From assembly GCF_011516925.1 (NCBI RefSeq), contig NZ_WOTG01000001.1, positions 124,001-188,000 on the forward strand: a stretch of DNA of 64,000 bases. Direction: 5' to 3'. Positions 1 to 8,842 of this stretch are shown piece by piece. This stretch comes from Acetobacter fabarum. Lineage in GTDB: Bacteria; Pseudomonadota; Alphaproteobacteria; Acetobacterales; Acetobacteraceae. The position numbers and the translations under genes are program-made. A model generated the notes under the pieces. The model ran no database searches. It was given only the letters and a program-made list of their open reading frames with translations, and was not told where the DNA came from. The stretch's first letter is position 1. Every line of letters starts with the position of its first letter.

Positions 1-828
1 GGTAACAAACTGCCGCCCGCCCTCGTTACCAAGGGCACGTACGGGAATAACCGGAAAACGGTCATCCAGCTGCACGGACGTTACGGCATCCCGCGCGGCG
101 GCACGCACGAACGCTTTTTTGAACTTTTCGTGAGCAATGCTTTCTTCCGCCGCGGCAAAGCGCGTACCCAGCTGCCCCCCCGAAGCCCCAAGCTCCAGAT
201 AAGACACCAGAGCATCCCCGCGCCCCAGACCACCGGCCACAAAAACCGGAACACTCTGAATATGCGGCAGAATTTCCTGCGCCAGAACGGTCAGCGAAAC
301 AGGGCCAACATGCCCGCCTGCTTCCGCCCCTTCAATTACCAGCGCGTCCACGCCCATTTTGACCAGACGCTTGGCCAGAACCAACGCCGGGGAGAAGGCA
401 ATAACCTTTGCCCCGCCGTCCTTGATGGCCTTGATGGCCGCACCAGGTGGAATGCCACCAGCCAGCACAATATGGCCAACGCCTGCATCCAGACAGACCT
501 GTACCAGCTCGGTCAGCTGCGGGTGCATGGTTATCAGGTTTACGCCAAACGGGCGGTCGGTCAGGGCACGGGTTGCCTGAATTTCCTCCGCCAGACGCGC
601 AGGTTCCATAGCCCCGCAGGCAATAACGCCAAACCCGCCTGCGTTGGAAATGGCGGACACAAGATTGCGCTCGCTCACCCAGGACATGGCCCCGCCAAGA
701 ATGGCGTACTGTGTTCCCAAAAAGTCGGTCCCACGCCGCCACAACGCATCCAGCCGCTTGCGCGCGCGTTGCAGTTCGGGCTGGGTTGGGGCGTCGGTCA
801 CGGCAACCGTGTTGTTCTGCTCAGACAT
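1..828 (-). CDS. Nitronate monooxygenase-like FMN oxidoreductase (3' end cut by the window edge)
   Basis: 276 codons are visible from an ATG at 828; the C-terminus lies beyond position 1. The protein resembles the nitronate monooxygenase / 2-nitropropane dioxygenase family, FMN TIM-barrel enzymes that oxidise alkyl nitronates. Visible family marks are an early GGAMSWVSE loop (about residues 45-53), the glycine-rich FMN phosphate loop EGAEAGGHVG (about 166-175), VFVAGGLG (about 195) and GASGGQLGTRF (about 213). The start codon overlaps the end of lysC by 8 bp, so the two are probably cotranscribed and translationally coupled. The family includes members used in fatty-acid or propionate-3-nitronate metabolism, so the exact substrate is unknown. 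Confidence 0.85.
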   Translation of the reverse strand, partial: MSEQNNTVAVTDAPTQPELQRARKRLDALWRRGTDFLGTQYAILGGAMSWVSERNLVSAISNAGGFGVIACGAMEPARLAEEIQATRALTDRPFGVNLITMHPQLTELVQVCLDAGVGHIVLAGGIPPGAAIKAIKDGGAKVIAFSPALVLAKRLVKMGVDALVIEGAEAGGHVGPVSLTVLAQEILPHIQSVPVFVAGGLGRGDALVSYLELGASGGQLGTRFAAAEESIAHEKFKKAFVRAAARDAVTSVQLDDRFPVIPVRALGNEGGRQFVT

Positions 829-2074
829 TATCCAGCCCATATGCGGTATGCAGGGCCCGCACGGCAAGCTCTGCGTATTCCGCCGCCACCAGCACCGAAA
901 TCTTGATTTCGCTGGTGGAAATGGCCTGAATATTAATCGAGCGTTCCGAAAGTGTGCGGAACATGGTGCTGGCCACACCGGCATGCGAGCGCATACCCGT
1001 GCCAACAACGCTGATTTTAACAATATCCGGGTCTGTTGCCAGTTCTTCGTACTGCACGGAGTCCCGGACACTTTCCAGCACATTGATCGCCTGCGGCAGG
1101 TCGCTCTTGCTTGTTGTGAAGGTCATGTTGGTGGTGCCGTCTGCGCCTGTGCTCTGCACAATCATGTCCACATTCACATGCGCTTCGCTCATGGGACCAA
1201 AAATTGCTGCGGCAATGCCAGGGCGGTCCGGAATGCGCCGGACCGACAGCTTGGCTTCATCACGCGAGTAGGCAATGCCGGTAACCAGTTTCTTTTCCAC
1301 GATTTCGTCCTCATCCACCACCAAAGACCCGGGAAGGTGCCCTTCCATAACTGCCGGACCATCTGCAAAGCTGGAAAGCACCTGCACCCGCACCCCTTCG
1401 CGCATGGCAAGCCCTACACTGCGGGTTTGCAGCACCTTGGCACCGACTGATGCCAGCTCCAGCATTTCCTCATAGGTAATTTTATCAAGCTTGCGCGCTT
1501 TGGGCACAATACGGGGGTCGGTTGTGTAAATCCCGTCCACGTCCGTATAAATATCGCACCGGTCCGCCTTGATTGCCGCGGCAAGAGCTACGGCCGAGGT
1601 ATCGGACCCGCCACGCCCAAGGGTGGAAACACGCCCGTCTGGCGCAACGCCCTGAAAGCCCGCAACAACCGGCACCATACCCTCGGCCATGCAGCCAAGC
1701 AGCTTTGTGCCATCAATTGTATCCAGACTGGCCTTGCCATGTGCCGAATCGGTCAGAATGGGAACCTGCCACCCCGCGAACGAGCGTGAAGGCACACCGA
1801 GCTTTTGCAGCGCAATGGCCAGCAGGCCGCTGGTCACCTGCTCACCCGTGGCCACGATGGAATCGTATTCCTTGGGGTCATGCAGGGGAGAGAGGGACTG
1901 GCAGAAACCGACAAGCCTGTTTGTCTCCCCCGCCATGGCGGAAACGACAACAAGAACATCACATCCTGCGTCTTTCTGTTTTTTGACGCGCTCGGCCACG
2001 GCTCGAATACGATCAAGGTCGCCGACAGACGTTCCGCCGAATTTCATGACAATCCGGGGTGCGGAACCGGACAT
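821..2074 (-). CDS. lysC: Aspartate kinase LysC
   Basis: 417-residue aspartokinase, first step of the aspartate family pathway (lysine, threonine, methionine, diaminopimelate). The N-terminus carries the kinase motif KFGGTSVGD (residues 11-19); RGGSDTSAVALAA follows in the kinase domain, and the C-terminal third holds paired ACT regulatory domains (about 265-417), where lysine or threonine feedback would act. I chose the ATG at 2074 because the family motif begins 10 residues later and GGAG precedes it by about 10 nt; the open frame extends 137 codons further upstream without resembling aspartokinase. The stop overlaps the downstream monooxygenase start. It is divergent from ubiG, with 172 bp between the starts. 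Confidence 0.95.
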   Translation of the reverse strand: MSGSAPRIVMKFGGTSVGDLDRIRAVAERVKKQKDAGCDVLVVVSAMAGETNRLVGFCQSLSPLHDPKEYDSIVATGEQVTSGLLAIALQKLGVPSRSFAGWQVPILTDSAHGKASLDTIDGTKLLGCMAEGMVPVVAGFQGVAPDGRVSTLGRGGSDTSAVALAAAIKADRCDIYTDVDGIYTTDPRIVPKARKLDKITYEEMLELASVGAKVLQTRSVGLAMREGVRVQVLSSFADGPAVMEGHLPGSLVVDEDEIVEKKLVTGIAYSRDEAKLSVRRIPDRPGIAAAIFGPMSEAHVNVDMIVQSTGADGTTNMTFTTSKSDLPQAINVLESVRDSVQYEELATDPDIVKISVVGTGMRSHAGVASTMFRTLSERSINIQAISTSEIKISVLVAAEYAELAVRALHTAYGLDNV

Positions 2075-2246
2075 AGCTTTATTCTCCACCAGACAAGCCG
2101 CAGAACATGCCACCAGCTCCAGTTCGACCCCAGCTTTGCCAGAAAAGACGAACAGGAATGGTTGCACAGCTTTACAAGGCGCGTCACATAACCTTCCCGG
2201 CCCCCTTTCGTCCAGCGGGGAGACCAGCAGGAAAGGATTTTGTTGC

Positions 2247-2987
2247 ATGAACGCCACCACTCCACACGCGCCCTCATCCGTCTCTGATGAAGAAATCGCA
2301 CGGTTTAGCGCCCTTGCGGAGCAGTGGTGGAATCCTTCCGGCCCCATGCGCCCACTGCACGCCATGAATGCGTTGCGCATAGACTGGGCAAGCCGCCACC
2401 TGCCCCTGCGTGGCCGCACCACACGCCGCGCAAAAATTCTGGACATCGGATGTGGCGCAGGGCTTGCGAGTGAAGCCCTGGCCAAAGCAGGCTATGACGT
2501 ACTGGGGCTGGATGCATCAGCCAACGGTATTGCCGCCGCCAAGGAGCATCTGGCCACCTGCCCGCTGCCCGAACATGCGGGGCCACTGCACTACCGCAAT
2601 GGCAGTGCCGAAGACCTTGTGGCTGAAGGCTGCGAGTTTGACGCGGTTGTGGCGTTAGAAATTATCGAGCATGTCACTGATCCTGCAGCATTTATGGACA
2701 TGCTGGCCCAGCTTGCAGGGCCAAAGGGCACGGTCATTGTTTCCACCATGAACCGCACCCTGCGCTCCCTTGCGGTTGGCAAGATTGGCGCCGAGTATAT
2801 TCTGCGCCTGCTGCCCGTGGGCACACACGAATGGCGCAAGTTCATCCAGCCATCCGAACTGGGCCAGTATGCCCGTGCGGCGGGCCTGCGCATGACCGCC
2901 ATAGCAGGCATGGCACCCGGCCCAATGGGCTGGAAGGAAACCCGCGACCTTGGCATCAACTACATCGCGGCGTTTACAAAATACTGA
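2247..2987 (+). CDS. ubiG: 3-demethylubiquinone / ubiquinone biosynthesis O-methyltransferase UbiG
   Basis: 246-residue class I SAM-dependent methyltransferase that carries out the two O-methylations of ubiquinone synthesis. The family N-terminal signature FSALAEQWWNPSGP lies at residues 20-33, the SAM-binding motif I LDIGCGAG at 65-72, and the acidic motif VALEIIEHV near 135. Length is typical. The start ATG at 2247 was chosen over a much longer upstream open frame (from 1689) because homology begins here and AGGAAAGG lies upstream. Transcribed away from lysC; ubiG next to lysC is common in alphaproteobacteria. Confidence 0.95.
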   Translation: MNATTPHAPSSVSDEEIARFSALAEQWWNPSGPMRPLHAMNALRIDWASRHLPLRGRTTRRAKILDIGCGAGLASEALAKAGYDVLGLDASANGIAAAKEHLATCPLPEHAGPLHYRNGSAEDLVAEGCEFDAVVALEIIEHVTDPAAFMDMLAQLAGPKGTVIVSTMNRTLRSLAVGKIGAEYILRLLPVGTHEWRKFIQPSELGQYARAAGLRMTAIAGMAPGPMGWKETRDLGINYIAAFTKY

Positions 2988-3002
2988 TTTTAAAATTTTT
3001 TA

Positions 3003-3033
3003 TGGTCTGGAGGCTTACAGTCACTCCAGACCA
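3003..3033. terminator. Hairpin between convergent ubiG and the DUF2147 gene
   Basis: A perfect 10-bp inverted repeat (tggtctggag / ctccagacca, 11-nt loop) sits in the 51-bp gap between the converging ends of ubiG and the next gene. A T-rich tract lies on its left side only, so it is not a textbook intrinsic terminator in either direction, but its position fits shared transcription termination. Confidence 0.5.
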
Positions 3034-3038
3034 GCCCC

Positions 3039-3557
3039 CTATTTGACTGAATCGGGAATTTTGCACACAGGCCCCATGGCGGGGCCATTGTAGCGGGTCC
3101 ATGTCTGGGTTTCGCCAAAAATAGGCAGCCCTATATAGCCACGCAGCTTGAGCACATCAGGTTGCGCCAGCCAGATTTGAGAATCATAGAGATGCCCCGT
3201 ATCGGGGTCCAGAATATGCCCGGCCCAGCGCCCTGCATTACTTTCGCCCATAGGACGAAAATCCGTTAACATCAGCAGGTTACACTCGGATTTGCCATCA
3301 TGCCCACGGGGTACATCCGTACCATCGTAACGCAGGCCAACCAGATGGCCGCACAGATTTTGCCCGCAGTGGTCAATTTTAAACACGCCGTCATGGTCCT
3401 GACTAAGCCAGTACCCTGTTAAGGTGGCGGCGTTCGACACCGGCGGTTCTGCGGCAGATGAAGGTACAGCGTGCGCACCAGCCAGCAAAATGGCCAGCAG
3501 GGCAGCAAACCCCACCTTGGCTTTATGCACTGCGCCGCACGTTCTGTTCTTTGTCAT
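3039..3557 (-). CDS. DUF2147-family exported protein
   Basis: 172 residues with an N-terminal signal peptide: basic start, hydrophobic core about 14-28, and a likely cleavage after the Ser-Ala-Ala around residue 36. The mature part matches the DUF2147 pattern, opening with TGYWLSQDHDGVFKIDHC and continuing through paired cysteines (CGQNLCG) and the segment GHILDPDTGHLYDS. DUF2147 proteins are small periplasmic beta-rich proteins of unknown biochemical role. No partner is visible nearby; it ends facing ubiG and is followed upstream by an unrelated DUF1178 gene 113 bp away. Confidence 0.8.
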   Translation of the reverse strand: MTKNRTCGAVHKAKVGFAALLAILLAGAHAVPSSAAEPPVSNAATLTGYWLSQDHDGVFKIDHCGQNLCGHLVGLRYDGTDVPRGHDGKSECNLLMLTDFRPMGESNAGRWAGHILDPDTGHLYDSQIWLAQPDVLKLRGYIGLPIFGETQTWTRYNGPAMGPVCKIPDSVK

Positions 3558-3670
3558 ATCTGCCTCTCCCTCAAGCGGGCGGCGGTCTGGCTTGCCCGCC
3601 TAGCCCTCCAAGATGTGGGGGATCACCTTCTTACGCACCACCCCCATTTGTATATGGTCAGCCCAGACAT

Positions 3671-4150
3671 TCAACTATCCGTATCCCGCACCCAGGGCAC
3701 GTTTTGGAACGCAACCCCTTCTTCTTCCAGCTCTTCTTTCTGGGACTGGGACATTTCACCGTAAATCCCGCGTTCGGGGGCTTCGCCATAATGAATGCGC
3801 AAGGCTTCATCGGCAAATCGATTGCCCATGTTTTCACAATTCTCTTCAATTGTGCGCCGTACGTCACGCAGGGCACTCAGCATGGCATCCGGCAGGCCGG
3901 GAGGTATCTGGCCTGCTGCGGGCGCCGGGGGCGCTGCCATATCTGGTGTGGGGGTGGGATCACTTTGTGGCAAACGCTCAGGCGCACGCCCCACAATGGC
4001 CGGAGCCATGGGGGCCTGATCCACGCTGGACGTGCCACATTCGGGGCAGTTTAAAAGGTTCTTCTGCCTGAGCATGGCAAATGTACTGCTGTCTTTGTAC
4101 CAGCCTTCAAACACATGGTCATGGGCGCAACGCAGACGATAGCAGATCAT
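3671..4150 (-). CDS. DUF1178-family protein with a zinc-ribbon-like N-terminus
   Basis: 159 residues. The N-terminus MICYRLRCAHDHVFEGWYKD and the following CPECGTSSV form the conserved DUF1178 block, with Cys/His pairs that could bind a metal as a zinc ribbon. The middle (about 55-85) is a proline/alanine-rich linker, and the C-terminus (from about 88) has the conserved helix ENCENMGNRFADEALRIHYGE. The family is widespread in alphaproteobacteria and has no assigned function. It is often found beside a glutaredoxin gene, as here: grxC starts 302 bp downstream on the same strand. Confidence 0.85.
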   Translation of the reverse strand: MICYRLRCAHDHVFEGWYKDSSTFAMLRQKNLLNCPECGTSSVDQAPMAPAIVGRAPERLPQSDPTPTPDMAAPPAPAAGQIPPGLPDAMLSALRDVRRTIEENCENMGNRFADEALRIHYGEAPERGIYGEMSQSQKEELEEEGVAFQNVPWVRDTDS

Positions 4151-4192
4151 AGTGTATTACCCTGGCAGATACCCTTTGGTCGTTATGAATAC

Positions 4193-4453
4193 TCAGCCCA
4201 GCCCGAGCAGGCCATTCAGCTGGCCCGTACGTTCAAGCCGCATCAGGTCATCACACCCGCCAAGGGCTTTGCCATCCACAAAGGTCTGGGGCACGGTTGT
4301 CTGCCCACCGGACAGGTTTATGGCCTCGTCCCGCTCGGGCGTGCCACGTGGGGCATTGATCTCGGTAAACGGAATGTTTTTGCTCTCCAGCAGGGCAACT
4401 GCACGCATGCAGTAGGGGCAACCGGGCTGGGTATAGATTTTGATTTCAGGCAT
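4193..4453 (-). CDS. grxC: Glutaredoxin 3 (GrxC)
   Basis: 86-residue dithiol glutaredoxin. The active-site CPYC is at residues 12-15, the cis-proline element TTVPQTF follows in the middle, and the glutathione-binding GGCDDL lies near residue 65. It uses glutathione to reduce protein disulfides and mixed disulfides in the cytoplasm. Full family length. It lies between comF and the DUF1178 gene, all on the minus strand, an arrangement (comF-grxC-DUF1178) recurrent in alphaproteobacteria. Confidence 0.93.
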   Translation of the reverse strand: MPEIKIYTQPGCPYCMRAVALLESKNIPFTEINAPRGTPERDEAINLSGGQTTVPQTFVDGKALGGCDDLMRLERTGQLNGLLGLG

Positions 4454-4530
4454 AGATTGTCCTTACTGGTTCCGGGTTATGGATTCAATCAGCTTTTGCC
4501 GGGCCATGTTATGGGCTTCATGCGCCTTGT

Positions 4531-5313
4531 CTAGCCGGGTTGGTCAATATCCACCTCCGGGCGGGCGGGCACGACCCCGGCCACCAGCAGGCTGACACTG
4601 CGCGCACCCGCCTGTAACAGGGCATTGGTGCAGGCTGTAGCAGTCGCGCCTGTTGTAAGCAGGTCATCGACCAGCACAATATCACGCCCCCGCACCCTGT
4701 GTGCACGCGTGCGACGGACACTCATGGCCTGAGCAACCTCATCCCGCCGCGCCTGACGGGAAAAGGACGCCAGAGGCACCGTGGAGCGGACACGAACCAG
4801 AGCATCGGGCAGGCAATGCAGGCCGCCCAGTTTGGCCACACCGTGCGCCAGCAACGCTGCCTGATTATAACGCCGCCTGAACAACCGCCAGCGATGCACG
4901 GGTACGGGCACCACCAGCGCATCACCACACACAATATCCTGCCCTATCCGCACCATCTGCTGGGCCAGAAAAGATGTGTTTTCCGTCTGATCGGCATATT
5001 TAAGCTTTAAAATCAGCTCCCTTGCCACGCTTTCATAAATAAAAGCCGCACGGGCCTGCCCCCATACGGGAGGATGCCGCTCGCATGCCGGGCACAGATC
5101 ATTCACTCCCAGCATTGCGGCACTTACCTGCGGTACAGCACACGCCTTGCAAAATGGCGCAACAACAACCCGCACATGCGCAAAACAGGAGGCGCAAAGC
5201 AGGCCATGCTGCGCAACATCCGCCCCACAATGCAGGCAGGCTGGCGGGTAAAGAACCCCCAACCCCATTTGCCCAAGGGCGCGCAGTTGCGCCACAACGC
5301 GCGCGCCTAGCAT
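4531..5313 (-). CDS. comF: ComF-family phosphoribosyltransferase-like protein
   Basis: 260 residues. The N-terminal half has four Cys-x2-Cys pairs (CLHC, CASC, CKAC, CPAC; about residues 23-75) forming the double zinc-finger region of the ComF family. The C-terminal half is a type I phosphoribosyltransferase fold ending in the PRPP loop VLVDDLLTTGAT (about 213-224). In naturally competent bacteria ComF acts in DNA uptake; in alphaproteobacteria the role is unproven. I chose the ATG at 5313, 63 bp from the divergent methyltransferase start; the longer upstream open frame runs antisense through that gene. Confidence 0.85.
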   Translation of the reverse strand: MLGARVVAQLRALGQMGLGVLYPPACLHCGADVAQHGLLCASCFAHVRVVVAPFCKACAVPQVSAAMLGVNDLCPACERHPPVWGQARAAFIYESVARELILKLKYADQTENTSFLAQQMVRIGQDIVCGDALVVPVPVHRWRLFRRRYNQAALLAHGVAKLGGLHCLPDALVRVRSTVPLASFSRQARRDEVAQAMSVRRTRAHRVRGRDIVLVDDLLTTGATATACTNALLQAGARSVSLLVAGVVPARPEVDIDQPG

Positions 5314-5376
5314 AAACACAGGTTTGTCATGGCTGGCGGCTTGGCAAAAAGTGTGGATACGCGCACATCTGCCTTT

Positions 5377-6243
5377 ATGAATACACCTGTTATTTTTGAC
5401 CGCAAAGCCGTCAGGCAGCACAGGGACCGTGCGGCACGCAGGCTGGATGGCATTATGCCTGTGCTGGACATTACCGCCGACCTGCTGCTCGACCGACTGG
5501 ACGATATGGTGCGCAGTTTTTCCGCGGCACTGGATATAGGCGGGCGTGGTGCCATTAGCCCGCGCCTTGCTGCGCGGGGCATTGCCACTACCAGCATGGA
5601 CCTCTCCCCCAGACTCGTCACCCGCTCCGGAGAAATGCGTGTTTGTGCGGATGAGGAATGGCTGCCGTTTGCCCCGCATAGCTTTGATCTGGTCATTGCC
5701 AATCTGTCCCTACACTGGGTGAACGACCTGCCCGGTGTTTTTGCCCAGATCCGGCATGTTCTGCGGCCCGATGGGCTTTTTCTGGCCAGCATGCCCATAC
5801 TCCCCACATTGCGCCCCCTGCGCACGGCGCTGGAAGCCGCCGAACTGGCGGTGTGCGATGGCGTATCGCCCCGTGTATCACCTTTTCCCACGCAGCAGAG
5901 CTGTGCGCAGCTTATGCAGCGGGCCGGATTTGCCCTACCTGTTATTGATACCGAATGTCTGGACCTGCGCTACCGCTCGCTCAGCGCGCTTATGGCCGAC
6001 CTGCGTGCTGCGGGTGAGACAAATGCCCTGACCCAGCGTACACGCACCATACCACCACGCATGATGTTTGCTGCTGCCGCAGCCGAGCTGGAAAAAACGG
6101 GGGCAGACAGCTTTGCCATGCCCCTGCATATGGCTGTTTTATCCGGCTGGGCACCGGCTCCAACCCAACCTGTACCCTTACAGCCCGGTCAGTTCCAGCA
6201 CTCCCTGCATGATGCCCTGAACCCGCAGGAACCATCCGCTTAA
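5377..6243 (+). CDS. SAM-dependent methyltransferase, NDUFAF5 / BioC-like family
   Basis: 288 residues. The N-terminus FDRKAVRQHRDRAARRL is the family signature of NDUFAF5-like proteins, whose mitochondrial member hydroxylates an arginine of a complex I subunit. A SAM-binding motif I variant LDIGGRGA lies near residue 49, followed by DLVIANLSLHWVND in the middle. Alphaproteobacterial relatives are usually beside comF, as here. An alternative ATG 48 bp upstream (5329) would add 16 residues not typical of the family. Whether it methylates or hydroxylates, and what, cannot be told from the sequence. Confidence 0.8.
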   Translation: MNTPVIFDRKAVRQHRDRAARRLDGIMPVLDITADLLLDRLDDMVRSFSAALDIGGRGAISPRLAARGIATTSMDLSPRLVTRSGEMRVCADEEWLPFAPHSFDLVIANLSLHWVNDLPGVFAQIRHVLRPDGLFLASMPILPTLRPLRTALEAAELAVCDGVSPRVSPFPTQQSCAQLMQRAGFALPVIDTECLDLRYRSLSALMADLRAAGETNALTQRTRTIPPRMMFAAAAAELEKTGADSFAMPLHMAVLSGWAPAPTQPVPLQPGQFQHSLHDALNPQEPSA

Positions 6244-6273
6244 TCTCGCCCCCACAACCCAGCCGGGCCGAGA

Positions 6274-7290
6274 TTAGCCCCCGGTTACGCTCATATGCCT
6301 TTGCGGGCCGGATACAGCACCTGTCTGCCCATCCAGCAGAAAATCATGCCCTACGGGTTTGCGGGCTATGGCCTGCTGTATGGCCACTTCCAGTGCAGCA
6401 TCTGTTGCCCCCTCGCGCATGAGGTGGCGCAGGTCCACCCCCTCCTCCTGCCCAAGGCAGGTATAAAGCTGCCCGGTGCAGGAAAGGCGGACGCGGTTGC
6501 AGGTCGCGCAAAAATTGTGGCTCATGGGCGTAATAAAGCCCAGACGCTGCCCGGTTTGCGCCACCCGCACGTAACGCGCGGGCCCTCCGGTCTGGTAGGC
6601 CAGAGGCTCTAACGTCCAGCGTTGAGACAGGCTCCGCCGTACCGCGTCGAGCGAGAGGTACTGCGCGGCACGGTCTTCCCCTGTTTCCCCCATCGGCATC
6701 GTTTCTATCAGGCAGAGGTCGGCCCCGATTTCTCCGCACCAGGCGAGCAGGGCATCAAACTCATCATCATTCACACCCGCCATGGCCACGGTGTTAATAC
6801 GCACGGCCAGCCCTTCTGCACGGGCAGCGCGGATACCTTCCAGCGTTGCGGCCAGCCTGCCCCGGCGGGTCAGCTTGGCAAAACGTTGCTCGTCCAGAGA
6901 ATCCAGACTGACATTCACACGCCGGACTCCAGCCTGCGCCAGAATGGGAGCGTAATGCGCCAACTGGCTGCCATTGGTGGTTAGTGTCAGCTCATCCAGC
7001 CGCCCCGCCTGCTCTGGGTGGCGCAGCCATGTCCCAAGTTCCTTGAAGAAAAGCCCGATGTCACGCCGCACAAGGGGCTCGCCCCCCGTAATGCGCAGCC
7101 TGCGTACGCCATGGAGCACAAAGACCCGGCTCAGACGCAGAAGTTCCTCAAAATCCAGAACATCCGCCCGTGGCAAAAACGACATCTGTTCGGACATGCA
7201 GTACACACACCGCATGTCGCATCTGTCGGTTACAGAAAGACGGAGGTAGGAAATCCGCCTTCCGGCGGGGTCCGTTAAAGAGGACAACAT
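6274..7290 (-). CDS. moaA: GTP 3',8-cyclase MoaA (molybdopterin biosynthesis)
   Basis: 338-residue radical SAM enzyme, first step of molybdenum cofactor synthesis, turning GTP into 3',8-cyclo-GTP. The N-terminal [4Fe-4S] cluster motif CDMRCVYC is at residues 24-31; the second cluster motif in the C-terminal domain is CATCNRVRLSC followed by another Cys about 8 residues later. The protein ends in the Gly-Gly tail required in MoaA. It stands alone; the Moco genes moeA (about 30.7 kb) and moaD/moaE (about 37.4-38.1 kb) are elsewhere in the window. moaC is not seen. Confidence 0.96.
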   Translation of the reverse strand: MLSSLTDPAGRRISYLRLSVTDRCDMRCVYCMSEQMSFLPRADVLDFEELLRLSRVFVLHGVRRLRITGGEPLVRRDIGLFFKELGTWLRHPEQAGRLDELTLTTNGSQLAHYAPILAQAGVRRVNVSLDSLDEQRFAKLTRRGRLAATLEGIRAARAEGLAVRINTVAMAGVNDDEFDALLAWCGEIGADLCLIETMPMGETGEDRAAQYLSLDAVRRSLSQRWTLEPLAYQTGGPARYVRVAQTGQRLGFITPMSHNFCATCNRVRLSCTGQLYTCLGQEEGVDLRHLMREGATDAALEVAIQQAIARKPVGHDFLLDGQTGAVSGPQRHMSVTGG

Positions 7291-7370
7291 AGGTACACTT
7301 TATATCAGAAACCTCGACGGCTTTAAATGCAAAAGAGCACCCCGGCGCAGCAGAAACAGCACCCTGCTCT

Positions 7371-7406
7371 TAAAAAACATACGGCCCGCTTTAAGCGGGC
7401 CGTATG
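7371..7406 (-). terminator. Intrinsic terminator after the phosphohexomutase gene
   Basis: A perfect 13-bp stem (catacggcccgct / agcgggccgtatg) with a 3-nt loop, followed on the minus strand by a run of T (the plus-strand aaaaaa at 7372-7377). It sits 27 bp after the stop of the gene at 7433 and would end the galU-phosphohexomutase transcript before moaA. Confidence 0.9.
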
Positions 7407-7432
7407 CAGCAGGCAAGTTGAAAAAACGGAGG

Positions 7433-8842
7433 TTAGTGCCCCGCGTTGTTACCTGAAAAGTCAGGTTTGGAGAGGCCGGAGTGCTCAAGCTGCTCCACCA
7501 GAGCATCCTTCAGCCGTTCCAGTCCTGCGCTGTCGCGCCCTTCTGCACGGGCAACCAGCACCGCCTGCGTGTTGGATGCCCGCAGCAGCCACCAGCCATC
7601 GGTTGTGTTAACACGCACGCCATCAATTTCGGACACGTCAGCGCCAGCTTTACGCAGGCGTTCGGCAACTTCCTCAATCACCTTGAACTTGCGGTGGTCA
7701 TCACAGTCAAAGCGGACTTCCGGCGTGGAAAGCGTTGCAGGCAGGGCCTCACGGAATGCGGCAAGCGATTCTGTGGACCGCGCTACAATGCCAAGCACAC
7801 GCACACCGGCGTAAAGTGCATCATCAAACCCGTACCATTTATCGGCAAAGAAGATGTGCCCGGACATTTCGCCCGCCAGCGGGGAGCCGGTTTCCGCCAT
7901 TTTGGACTTAATGAGCGAATGCCCCGTACGCCACATGAGCGGTTTGCCGCCAGCGCGTGCGACCTCATCAAACAGCACCTGACTGGCTTTGACGTCGGCA
8001 ATAATGGTTGCCCCGGAATGGCTTTTGAGCACATCCCGCGCCAGCAGAACCAGAATCTGGTCGCCCCACAAAATCTCGCCCTTATTGTCCACCAGCCCGA
8101 TTCGGTCTGCATCCCCATCAAAGGCAATGCCCAGATCGGCGTGGTTGTCCTTTACCGCGGCAATAAGCTGCTCAAGGTTTTTGGCAACCGTGGGGTCCGG
8201 GTGGTGGGCAGGGAATGTGCCATCAATGGCGGCATTGAGCACAATATGCTCGCCCGGCAGGGCCGCGACCATTTTTTCCAGCACTTCGCCTGCGGAGCTG
8301 TTGCCGTTGTCCCAGACAATTTTGAGCTTACGCGTGCCGCCGTCATAATCCTTTACAAGGCGTTTGACGTAGTCATCACGCACATCAATCGTGCGTACGG
8401 TGCCCTGTTCTGCCGCGACCACATTCCCCTTAGCCGACAGATCCCCGAGTTCACGGATCTGGGCACCAAAGAACGGCTTGCCCGCCAGCATCATTTTAAA
8501 GCCATTATAGTTGGGCGGGTTGTGGCTACCCGTCACCATAATGGCACCATCCGCATTAAGCGTGGCTGATGCATAATACAGCATGGGGGTAGGCCCACGC
8601 CCAACGCGGGTTACGTCCAGACCACACTCCAGAGCTCCTTTTACAAGGGCTTCTTCCAGCATGGGGGAAGACAGGCGGCCATCATACCCGACCACCAGCG
8701 TTTTGCCGCCATTACGGCGGACAAGGCTGCCAAATGTGCGGCCGATGGCAAACGCATCTTCAGCGCTCAGTGTTTTGCCAACAATGCCGCGAATATCGTA
8801 TTCCCGCAGGCTTGTTGCTTCAAAGTCATGCGCAAAAGACAT
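7433..8842 (-). CDS. Phosphomannomutase / phosphoglucomutase (alpha-D-phosphohexomutase)
   Basis: 469-residue alpha-D-phosphohexomutase. The catalytic phosphoserine loop [11 protein letters not shown] is at residues 104-114 (Ser106), the metal-binding loop FDGDADRIG lies near 245, and the C-terminal substrate-phosphate loop is around [15 protein letters not shown] near residue 430. It interconverts hexose 6-phosphate and 1-phosphate, and with GalU (overlapping start and stop, TAATG) would supply glucose 1-phosphate and then UDP-glucose for polysaccharide or cellulose synthesis; the family also makes mannose 1-phosphate. Sugar preference cannot be fixed from sequence alone, so I give no symbol. 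Confidence 0.92.
   Translation of the reverse strand: MSFAHDFEATSLREYDIRGIVGKTLSAEDAFAIGRTFGSLVRRNGGKTLVVGYDGRLSSPMLEEALVKGALECGLDVTRVGRGPTPMLYYASATLNADGAIMVTGSHNPPNYNGFKMMLAGKPFFGAQIRELGDLSAKGNVVAAEQGTVRTIDVRDDYVKRLVKDYDGGTRKLKIVWDNGNSSAGEVLEKMVAALPGEHIVLNAAIDGTFPAHHPDPTVAKNLEQLIAAVKDNHADLGIAFDGDADRIGLVDNKGEILWGDQILVLLARDVLKSHSGATIIADVKASQVLFDEVARAGGKPLMWRTGHSLIKSKMAETGSPLAGEMSGHIFFADKWYGFDDALYAGVRVLGIVARSTESLAAFREALPATLSTPEVRFDCDDHRKFKVIEEVAERLRKAGADVSEIDGVRVNTTDGWWLLRASNTQAVLVARAEGRDSAGLERLKDALVEQLEHSGLSKPDFSGNNAGH

Noticed and set aside
6241-6276. 8-bp inverted repeat taatctcg / cgagatta between the methyltransferase and moaA
   Set aside because: The 20-nt loop and lack of a T-run make it too weak to call a terminator; it partly overlaps the coding ends.
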